Of a stretch of DNA of 12,018 bases, positions 5,774 to 12,018 are shown one piece after another. Under the pieces are notes generated by a model. The model saw only the letters and a list, made by a program, of their open reading frames with translations. It was not told where the DNA came from and did not search any database. Position numbers and translations under genes: made by a program. The DNA is from Thiotrichales bacterium (GTDB lineage: Bacteria; Pseudomonadota; Gammaproteobacteria; Thiomicrospirales; Thiomicrospiraceae), in assembly GCA_014763835.1 (NCBI GenBank), contig JACXUQ010000016.1, positions 1 through 12,018 on the forward strand, read 5' to 3'. Position 1 is the first letter of the stretch; each line of letters begins with the position of its first letter.

Positions 5774-8284
5774 CTAATCAGCCTTGAAACCAATCCACGC
5801 CCCCGATAACCTGGGCATGGCGCTGATAACCGACAGGACCGACGAAGCAAAATACGGCAACGACTGCACCAGCAACACGCCCAGCCACCAATTCACCTCT
5901 ACGGTTTCAAATCCGAAATTCAGATAGAGTGCGATAGCACAGGCAATCAACATCATAGCCATCAGCGTCTCTTCATGTGCATCCACCAGCGCCTGCCGAA
6001 GTGAGTGGCTATCCGCCAGTTTAGGGGTGCGCAAAAACGGCATTTTCCGGCCTATAAACAGTCCGTAAAGCACCGCCTTGGCAATCGTATGCGACAAGGC
6101 CAGCCCGGCCGTGGCCGCCGCAACGGCGGTGCCGAAACGGGCACCGACATGCCCTATATAAAGTACCATCATCTTGCTGATCTTAAATCCAAAAAAGAAG
6201 ATCGGGATCATCGCAAGCTTCCAGTCCGGCGCATTGTAATGGATGGGGTCATACAGCATCAGCAGGGTCCACACGATCGCCAGCAGCGTGAAAATATAGT
6301 TAAAGCCGTCCGCAATCCACGGTAACCAGCCGGCAAAGAAATGGTAACGCTGCACGGGTTTCAGCTTGGTCTTCTTCCAATCCAAAAACGCCGCCGCCTG
6401 TTCGCGCAAAATCTGCATCGCGCCGTAAGCCCAGCGGTAGCGCTGTTTTTTGTAATCGATATAAGTATCCGGCATCAAACCTTGTCCAAAACTTTGCGCG
6501 CTGTAGACCGCCGACCTCCTCAAGGACGGTGTGCCGCACCATGGTCATGGTGCCATGCTGAATAATCGCGTTGCGCTCGTTACGCGTCACCATACCGATA
6601 TGGAAAAAGCCTTTGTACTCCGCATAGCACATCGCCTTGAAGGCGTTCTGGTGATAATCGGAATAGTCTTGCGGTGCTTGCACGATGGCGACCTGCGGAC
6701 CTTTAAACTGCCCGACCATACGTTGCAGCCAGTCAGGCCTGACCACATAATCGCTATCAATCACGGCAATCACCTCCGCGCGCTCGTCGGTTCGCGCCAA
6801 TGCATAATTCAACGCCCCACTTTAAAACCGCTCAACGGCGCGACGTGATAGAAGCGGAAACGTTCGCCCAACTCCTGGCAATAAGCTTCGACCGGACGCC
6901 ACACCGCCTCATCACGCGTATTATTGTCAATGACTACGACTTCAAAACTGGGATAATCCAGCTGACTCAATGCATACAGCGTCTCTTTCATCATCTCCGG
7001 CGGCTCGTTGTAGGCCGGTACATGAATCGACACAAACGGATGTTCACCCTCAGCCAAAGGCATTTCAACCAAAGGGCGGCGGCGCTGTTTAAACCAGATC
7101 GCCTCTGCCCACTCATGCGCCTCGGCCAGAATGACCAAAATCACGCCCACCACACCCAACAGCAACAAGACACCGACCACCACGCCGATCCAGGTATGGT
7201 ATTCCTGCGAATAGTCGTAAATCAGCCAGATCATCAGAGAGGAAATCGCAAACGCCAGAAAGGCCAGAAAACTGTGGCCGCGCTTGCGTAACGCCCCGCT
7301 GTCGATAAGCAAGAAGGTGATCAACACCACCGCCAGCATGGCCGAAGCTGCCGCCATAAAGTGCCACTGCGGCAGCGCAATAATCGGCGTTTGCTGCTCA
7401 AACTTCAGTTTGCGGTTGACATCATAAAGCCCCCAATGACCGCCGACACTTCCCTCCAGTGCGCTTTTCCAGGGCTGATCAAACGCTTCCATCATGTAAA
7501 ACACATAGCCTTCCGCTTTGGCGCGATGGATAAAACGACGCATAAAAATCGCCTGATTGGCTCGAGATGCCACGGCCTGTTTAATCGTAAGCCCTTTGCT
7601 TGGCCAGCCCACCTCGGTAATCACAATCGGCTTATTCGGAAAAGCCGCTTTCAACTGATTCATTTTATCGACGATATAATCCACCGAATCCTTTAAGGCA
7701 ATTCCCTCCCAGAAAGGCAACATATGCACGGCGATATAATCTACCTCTTCGGCCAATTCGGGGTGTTTCATCCACACGTGCCAAGGCTCGGCAGTACTCA
7801 CCGGCACTTTCACCTGCTGCCGAACCTGTTGCAGCCACGCAATCAGTTCTGCTTCGGTCAGATCCTCGCGCAGCAACACCTCGTTACCGACAACGGCACG
7901 TACAATGTTGTACGGCCGCTCTTCAATCAGTTAAATTAACGTCTCTACTTCACGTTGATTCTTCACCTGATCCTTATCCAGCCAGGCGCCCAATGCGATA
8001 TTGATTTTGTATGGATAGGCCAATGCCGGAATTTCTTCGAAAACGCCCTCTACCGTGTAGGTACGTATGGCATCCGCTTTACCGGACAACAATTTTAGAT
8101 CCTGTTCAATCTACTCAGGCGTCGGAAATTTATTGAGGAATGGACTTTGGTCTTTTTGATAGGGAGAAAAGGCGAAACCGGGGATGTCATCTGGCCAGGC
8201 CGGCTCTTCAATCGGCTGATTGAAGTACGCGTAGGTACCAAACACAATAGAAATAAACAGCGCGACGACCGAAACGATGTGCAT
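5774..8284 (-). pseudogene. Decayed NdvB-like beta-glucan synthase (GH17 domain plus GT2 glycosyltransferase)
   Basis: An intact relative would be a membrane protein of about 860 residues making or remodelling beta-1,3-linked glucans, as NdvB does in Pseudomonas. From an ATG at 8284 (GAAGG 4-5 nt before it) come an N-terminal TM segment and a GH17 domain with both catalytic Glu (GNEVLLRED near 7880; ITEVGWPS near 7614). Three TM segments follow, then a GT2 domain with HVPAYNEPPEMM, DSD (6750-6758) and QRYRW (6431-6445), and C-terminal TM segments ending at 5774. The frame is broken four times: TAG at 8111-8113 (codon 58), TAA at 7931-7933 (codon 118), a 1-nt loss in the G-run at 6815-6818, and a frame-changing deletion at 6507-6511 that removes about 20-25 residues including the expected TED catalytic motif. 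Four lesions of three kinds make sequencing error unlikely. The pieces are otherwise well conserved, so inactivation looks recent. Confidence 0.9.
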
Positions 8285-8388
8285 GACACCTTCAAAAAAT
8301 GGCCCCTACTAATGAGCGGATTCTAGCATAAAAATCCATCCCCAATAGCTTATGCCCTGAGCATAATCTTAAACATATGCGCAAAACA

Positions 8389-8420
8389 AACAGGCCGGGA
8401 CACTTCTGACCCGGCCTGTT
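8389..8420. terminator. 11-bp GC-rich hairpin formed by two inverted CCCGGCCTGTT copies
   Basis: AACAGGCCGGG (8389-8399) is the exact inverse of CCCGGCCTGTT (8410-8420), with a 10-nt loop. T-rich sequence follows on both strands (GAGAATTTTT on plus, TGTTTTG on minus), so it could terminate either way. On the minus strand it would act as a second stop for readthrough from ilv. It is also a head-to-head pair of the window's repeat element. Confidence 0.65.
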
Positions 8421-8488
8421 GAGAATTTTTCAGGCGTTTTTTGCGTTCGCAGGAAACAGCCACGTCTGCAAACAATAAAATCCGTCCA

Positions 8489-8513
8489 TAAAAAAACCGG
8501 CATAAAGCCGGTT
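8489..8513 (-). terminator. Terminator of the ilvIHC operon
   Basis: AACCGGC/GCCGGTT (8495-8501 with 8507-8513) form a 7-bp stem with a 5-nt loop. On the minus strand the stem runs directly into a T-run. It lies after the palindrome that follows ilvC and is the first convincing intrinsic terminator of the operon. Confidence 0.8.
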
Positions 8514-8525
8514 CTTTAAACATTC

Positions 8526-8635
8526 AATTTTAGCGAGCGTTTTGCTCAAGGTCGAGGCGCTTTTCGAGGAAGTGTACAATCAGTACACGACTCGAAAAGC
8601 AACAAGGAGATTGAGCAAACAAGCCGCCTAAAATT
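8526..8635. repeat. Nested imperfect palindrome of about 110 bp after ilvC
   Basis: Four pairs of inverted arms nest around a 5-nt loop: AATTTTAG/CTAAAATT (8526-8533, 8628-8635), TTTGCTCAA/TTGAGCAAA (8541-8549, 8611-8619), GCTTTTCGAG/CTCGAAAAGC (8559-8568, 8591-8600) and GTGTAC/GTACAC (8572-8577, 8583-8588). That is 33 paired positions broken by internal loops. The outer arm ends at the base before the ilvC stop. It has the look of a dispersed palindromic repeat or MITE-like unit; in RNA it would form a long 3'-UTR stem. Confidence 0.8.
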
Positions 8636-9652
8636 TTAGTTTTTCTCTTTATCTACGATCTTGTTCGCCGCAATCCAAGGCATCATCGCACGCAGTTTGT
8701 TACCGACCACTTCGATACCGTGTTCCGCGTTTTGACGACGCTTCGCAGTCATTGAAGGATAGTTTGTCTGACCTTCAAGAATGAATTGCTTCGCATATTC
8801 ACCAGACTGGATGTTAGCCAAAGCTTCACGCATCGCTTTGCGAGATTCTTCGTTGATAACGCGAGGACCCGTGACATATTCACCGTATTCAGCGTTGTTA
8901 GAGATTGAGTAGTTCATGTTGGCGATACCGCCTTCGAACATCAAGTCAACAATCAGTTTCAACTCGTGCAAACATTCGAAGTAAGCCATCTCAGGCGCAT
9001 AACCCGCTTCAACCAACGTCTCAAAACCAGCCTTAACCAGTTCAACCGCACCACCGCACAGAACCGCTTGTTCACCGAACAGGTCAGTTTCACACTCTTC
9101 ACGGAAAGTGGTTTCGATGATACCGGTACGGCCACCGCCTACACCCGAAGCGTAAGACAAGGCGATCTGTTTCGCGTTGCCAGAAGCATCTTGGTGAACC
9201 GCGATCAAATCTGGGATACCGCCGCCACGAACGAATTCAGAACGTACCGTATGACCAGGTGCTTTTGGCGCGATCATAATAACGTCCAGGTCTTTACGTG
9301 GTTCGATTTGGTTGTAGATAATCGAGAAACCGTGAGCAAATGCCAAAGTAGCGCCTTGCTTGATGTTTGGTTCGATCTCTTCTTTATACAATTTTGATTG
9401 GAACTCGTCAGGCGTCAGAATCATAACTACATCTGCGTTAGCAACGGCAGTGGCAACGTCAGCTGTTTTCAGACCGTAACCTTCAGCCTTCTTGATAGAA
9501 GAAGAACCGGCACGCAGACCCACAGTCACATCCACACCAGAATCTTTCAGGTTAGCTGCGTGAGCGTGGCCTTGAGAACCGAAACCGATGATGGCTACTT
9601 TTTTGCCTTGGATGATGGATAGGTCACAATCCTTATCGTAATAAACTTGCAT
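8636..9652 (-). CDS. ilvC: Ketol-acid reductoisomerase (NADP+), class I
   Basis: Converts acetolactate and acetohydroxybutyrate to the dihydroxy acids of valine and isoleucine synthesis by Mg-dependent isomerisation and NADPH reduction, in the cytoplasm. At 338 residues it is the short class I form. The Rossmann motif GFGSQGHAHA is at 23-32. The loop LRAGSSS (46-52) with Arg47 and serines indicates NADPH preference. Expected active-site residues are present: His107, Lys130, Asp190, Glu194, Glu226, Glu230 and Ser251. The ATG at 9652 has AAGGA 8 nt upstream. It is the last gene of ilvI-ilvH-ilvC, 112 nt after ilvH, with two small hairpins in that gap. The long palindrome follows its stop directly. 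No lesion. Confidence 0.97.
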   Translation of the reverse strand: MQVYYDKDCDLSIIQGKKVAIIGFGSQGHAHAANLKDSGVDVTVGLRAGSSSIKKAEGYGLKTADVATAVANADVVMILTPDEFQSKLYKEEIEPNIKQGATLAFAHGFSIIYNQIEPRKDLDVIMIAPKAPGHTVRSEFVRGGGIPDLIAVHQDASGNAKQIALSYASGVGGGRTGIIETTFREECETDLFGEQAVLCGGAVELVKAGFETLVEAGYAPEMAYFECLHELKLIVDLMFEGGIANMNYSISNNAEYGEYVTGPRVINEESRKAMREALANIQSGEYAKQFILEGQTNYPSMTAKRRQNAEHGIEVVGNKLRAMMPWIAANKIVDKEKN

Positions 9653-9703
9653 TACTCTATTCCTTAATAGTCGTTAAATAATCGTTAATTTTGAATTCGA
9701 TAA

Positions 9704-9751
9704 CGCATGCCCGAAAGCATGCGAGAATTACCCGTAATAATTGCGGGAATT
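9704..9751. repeat. Two adjacent hairpins between ilvH and ilvC
   Basis: CGCATGC/GCATGCG (9704-9710, 9717-9723) form a 7-bp stem with a 6-nt loop. Next to it, at about 9727-9751, AATT plus CCCG pair with CGGG plus AATT around a 9-nt loop with one bulge. Neither is followed by a T-run on the minus strand, so they look like processing or stability elements rather than terminators. An internal ilvC promoter in the AT-rich stretch 9653-9703 cannot be excluded. Confidence 0.6.
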
Positions 9752-9764
9752 ATCCATTAAGCCC

Positions 9765-10256
9765 TTACAGGTGTAAACATTTTTCGCCGCGCATCACGCC
9801 GACCGTACCGGAGCGCACTGTTTCCAGAATCAAGCCGGCATCGATCGTCTGAATAAAGGCATCCAGCTTCTTGCTTTCCCCTACCATCTGAATGGTATAG
9901 GTAGTGGAAGTCACGTCGATAATGTCGCCACGGAAAATATCCGCCAAACGCTTGAACTCCTCACGCATTTCGCCGGTCGCAGACAGTTTGATCAACATCA
10001 GTTCACGCTCGATATGCGAACCTTCGGTCAAATCCAATACCTTGACCACGTCAATCAAACGGTTCAAGTGCTTGACGATCTGTTCGATCTGTTGATCCGT
10101 ACCGGACGTCACCAGCGTCAAACGCGACAAAGACTCGTCTTCAGTAGGCGCCACCGTCAGTGCATGAATGTTATACCCACGCGCAGAAAACAAACCCGCC
10201 ACGCGTGACAGTGCACCGGATTCGTTTTCCATCAACATTGAAATTACATGTTTCAT
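9765..10256 (-). CDS. ilvH: Acetolactate synthase regulatory (small) subunit
   Basis: Binds the catalytic subunit IlvI, raises its activity and confers valine feedback inhibition. At 163 residues it has the family length. The N-terminal ACT domain covers about residues 2-77 (MENESGALSRVAGLFSARGYNI), and the C-terminal small-subunit domain about 84-157 (HIERELMLIKL to TVGVMRGE). Residues linked to valine binding or valine resistance in E. coli IlvH are present: Asn11, Gly14, Ser17 and Asn29. That predicts a valine-sensitive enzyme. Its ribosome binding site GGAG overlaps the ilvI stop codon (TAGGAG), 7 nt before the ATG, and the intergenic gap is 10 nt, so translation is probably coupled. No lesion. 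Confidence 0.97.
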   Translation of the reverse strand: MKHVISMLMENESGALSRVAGLFSARGYNIHALTVAPTEDESLSRLTLVTSGTDQQIEQIVKHLNRLIDVVKVLDLTEGSHIERELMLIKLSATGEMREEFKRLADIFRGDIIDVTSTTYTIQMVGESKKLDAFIQTIDAGLILETVRSGTVGVMRGEKCLHL

Positions 10257-10266
10257 GACGCCGCTC

Positions 10267-11970
10267 CTATACCAAAATCATTTCATTCAAACCTGCACCG
10301 GCCGGAATCATCGGATAGACGTTTTCCTGCTGGTCGGTAATGATGTCGATAAAGACAAAACGGTCTTTATATTTGTCGGAGAAAGCGTCTGCCAACTGCT
10401 CTTTCAGGCGCTTCGGATCTTCAATACGCATGCCCACATGCCCGTAAGCCTCGGCCAGTTTGACGAAGTCAGGCAAAGATTCCATATAAGACATCGAATA
10501 GCGACGCTCATAGAAGAATTCCTGCCACTGGCGTACCATGCCCAGGAAGCCGTTGTTCAAACAAACTACCTTGACCGGCAAGCCGTACTGCATACAGGTT
10601 GAAAGCTCTTGAATATTCATCTGAATCGAGCCTTCACCGGTCACACAGACCACAGTGGCCTCCGGATGGGCCATCTGCGCGCCCATAGCGGCTGGCAGAC
10701 CAAAGCCCATGGTGCCCAAACCACCCGAGTTCAACCAGCGACGCGGTTTATTGAACTTGTAGTATTGTGCAGCGTACATCTGGTGCTGACCCACGTCCGA
10801 AGCCACATAGGCGTCGCCGTTGGTCACTTCCCACAACGCTTCAACCGCCGCCTGGGGTTTGATTTTGGCACCCAGCGTGTCATAACGCAGACAGTTGGTT
10901 GAACGCCACTGTTCGATCTGTTCCCACCACTCAGCCAAGGCCTTCTCATCCGGTTTCTGTTCAGATTTGTCCAAAATGCTCAGCATTTCCGTCAACACCT
11001 GCTTCACCGGGCCGACAATCGGCACATCGACGATAACGTTTTTCGAGATCGACGCCGGGTCGATATCCACGTGGATAATCTTCGCATCCGGGCAGAATTT
11101 TTCCAGGTTGCCGGTTACACGGTCATCGAAACGCGCACCGATAGCAATAATCACATCACTGTGATGCATCGACAGGTTTGCTTCGTAAGTTCCGTGCATC
11201 CCCAACATACCCACAAACTGCTTATCATTGGCCGGATAAGAACCCAAGCCCATCAGCGTGTTGGTAATCGGATAACCCAGTTTTCGCGCCAGTTGCGTCA
11301 ATTCTTCAGAAGCGTCACCCAACACGACACCGCCACCGGTGTACAGAATCGGGCGCTTGGCTGAAAGCATCAACTCCACCGCTTTCTTAATCTGACCGCT
11401 ATGACCTTTCGTTACAGGTAGATAGGAGCGCATCTCAACTTCTTGCGGATATTCATAGGTGCTTTTGGCGTTTTGGACATCTTTGGGAATGTCAACGACA
11501 ACCGGGCCGGGTCGGCCGGTCGTAGCGAGATGGAACGCTTTTTTGAGCGTAATCGCCAGTTCGTTGACATCCTTGACCAAGAAGTTGTGTTTGACGATTG
11601 GTCTTGTAATCCCCACGGTATCGATCTCCTGGAATGCATCCAGGCCAATCAGTGCGGTTGGCACCTGACCGGTAATACATACCATCGGAATCGAATCCAT
11701 ATAGGCGGTCGCAATACCAGTAACGGCATTGGTCGCCCCTGGACCGGAGGTGACAAGAACCACTCCTGGCTTACCTGTAGAGCGCGCATAGCCGTCCGCA
11801 GCGTGAACTGCGGCTTGTTCATGACGCACTAAAATATGGTTCAATTTTTGGGCGTCTGTATCCAGGGCATCGTAGATAGGCAGAACTGCACCACCCGGAT
11901 AACCCCATATATGCTCTACTCCCTCGTCTTCGAGATATTTAACGAAGATTTGGGCACCAGTCATTTCCAC
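10267..11970 (-). CDS. ilvI: Acetolactate synthase catalytic (large) subunit
   Basis: ThDP-, FAD- and Mg-dependent condensation of pyruvate with pyruvate or 2-oxobutyrate, the first common step of branched-chain amino acid synthesis. At 567 residues the three domains are complete. The catalytic Glu51 is in RHEQAAVHAADG, the N-terminal domain contains TSGPGATN and GQVPT, the central FAD-binding domain spans about 190-330, and the ThDP motif runs from GEG (445-447) to LNN (471-473). The motif has Glu where many ThDP enzymes have Asp (GDG); I believe related enzymes share this. Pro104 and Trp482 correspond to the usual inhibitor-contact positions and are unaltered. I prefer the GTG at 11970 because GGAGGA (11979-11984) lies 8 nt before it and MEM matches the E. 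coli IlvI N-terminus; the ATG at 11964 would be 14 nt away. The symbol ilvB would also be acceptable. Confidence 0.96.
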   Translation of the reverse strand: MEMTGAQIFVKYLEDEGVEHIWGYPGGAVLPIYDALDTDAQKLNHILVRHEQAAVHAADGYARSTGKPGVVLVTSGPGATNAVTGIATAYMDSIPMVCITGQVPTALIGLDAFQEIDTVGITRPIVKHNFLVKDVNELAITLKKAFHLATTGRPGPVVVDIPKDVQNAKSTYEYPQEVEMRSYLPVTKGHSGQIKKAVELMLSAKRPILYTGGGVVLGDASEELTQLARKLGYPITNTLMGLGSYPANDKQFVGMLGMHGTYEANLSMHHSDVIIAIGARFDDRVTGNLEKFCPDAKIIHVDIDPASISKNVIVDVPIVGPVKQVLTEMLSILDKSEQKPDEKALAEWWEQIEQWRSTNCLRYDTLGAKIKPQAAVEALWEVTNGDAYVASDVGQHQMYAAQYYKFNKPRRWLNSGGLGTMGFGLPAAMGAQMAHPEATVVCVTGEGSIQMNIQELSTCMQYGLPVKVVCLNNGFLGMVRQWQEFFYERRYSMSYMESLPDFVKLAEAYGHVGMRIEDPKRLKEQLADAFSDKYKDRFVFIDIITDQQENVYPMIPAGAGLNEMILV

Positions 11971-12018
11971 AACAATGGTCCTCCATAAAAACCCGATAAA
12001 TCAAATACTTCAAAAAAC
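11971..12018. other. Right edge, start of the ilv leader
   Basis: Only 48 nt precede ilvI. They hold the GGAGGA ribosome binding site (11979-11984, minus strand) and no recognisable promoter or attenuator, which would lie beyond the window. Confidence 0.6.

Larger units (their letters stand above)
8285..8635. other. 350-nt intergenic region between ilvC and the glucan synthase remnant
   Basis: No gene here. From left to right it holds the presumed promoter region of the remnant (minus-strand TAGAAT at 8320-8325; a 6-bp dyad TTATGC-N5-GCATAA at 8350-8366), a strong 11-bp hairpin (8389-8420), the ilv terminator (8489-8513) and a long nested palindrome (8526-8635). Confidence 0.7.

Noticed and set aside
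6300..7879. Two or three separate glycosyltransferase and glucanase genes
   Set aside because: The pieces join in order into one NdvB-like protein; their apparent starts fall in mid-domain and are products of frameshifts and stops.
8095..8295. 66-residue minus-strand open frame opposite the start of the glucan synthase remnant
   Set aside because: It lies in a different frame from the recognisable N-terminal TM and GH17 sequence and has no plausible fold or ribosome binding site.
8350..8366. TTATGC-N5-GCATAA dyad as a specific operator
   Set aside because: Six-base arms in AT-rich sequence are easily found by chance, and the gene it would control is broken.
8526..8635. Insertion sequence with a transposase
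   Set aside because: There is no room for a transposase frame and no clear target-site duplication; only a non-autonomous palindrome is supported.
10267..11970. GEG in place of GDG as a damaged acetolactate synthase
   Set aside because: Glu can still coordinate Mg, I recall the same variant in related proteobacterial enzymes, and the rest of the protein is intact.
1..12018. CRISPR arrays, tRNA or rRNA genes, riboswitches, prophage or toxin-antitoxin modules
   Set aside because: I scanned both strands by eye and saw no regular spacer array, cloverleaf ending in CCA, or recognisable mobile or toxin gene.

Overview
This 12-kb window looks like ordinary chromosome from a gammaproteobacterium of moderate GC. 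The best lineage guess, made only from gene content and protein style, is the Thiomicrospira/Hydrogenovibrio/Thiomicrorhabdus group of sulfur oxidisers. That guess rests on a solitary NifX-like protein, DUF4395, an OFA-type MFS carrier, an NdvB-like glucan synthase and ilvI-ilvH-ilvC; it is an inference, not a demonstration. I see no plasmid, phage, complete IS, CRISPR, tRNA or rRNA signature.

Layout. At 116-784 (+) a 5'-truncated hotdog thioesterase is followed by a small NifX/NafY-type protein and a strong terminator. Everything else is on the minus strand. At 897-3074 lies katG (catalase-peroxidase), with a promoter and a candidate OxyR site just upstream. At 3361-4113 is a DUF4395 membrane protein with two CxxC motifs. 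At 4338-5582 is an OFA-family MFS transporter. At 5774-8284 is a decayed NdvB-like gene (GH17 glucanase domain plus GT2 glycosyltransferase) carrying two nonsense codons, a 1-nt frameshift and an internal deletion over the GT2 catalytic TED region. At 8636-11970 is the branched-chain amino acid operon ilvI-ilvH-ilvC.

How the genes work together. The three ilv genes form one pathway module: acetohydroxyacid synthase large and small subunits, then ketol-acid reductoisomerase. KatG detoxifies peroxide, and DUF4395 may belong to thiol/redox physiology, although its function is unknown. The other genes look like separate transcription units.

The spacers are richer than the genes. A CCCGGCCTGTT element occurs five times in four intergenic places, twice in the same terminator-like architecture. 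Two distant terminators share nearly the same hairpin. A nested palindrome of about 110 bp lies directly after the ilvC stop codon. These look like members of small dispersed repeat families. I did not find a convincing new multi-gene system; the best leads are the repeats, the double-CxxC DUF4395 protein and the broken glucan synthase.
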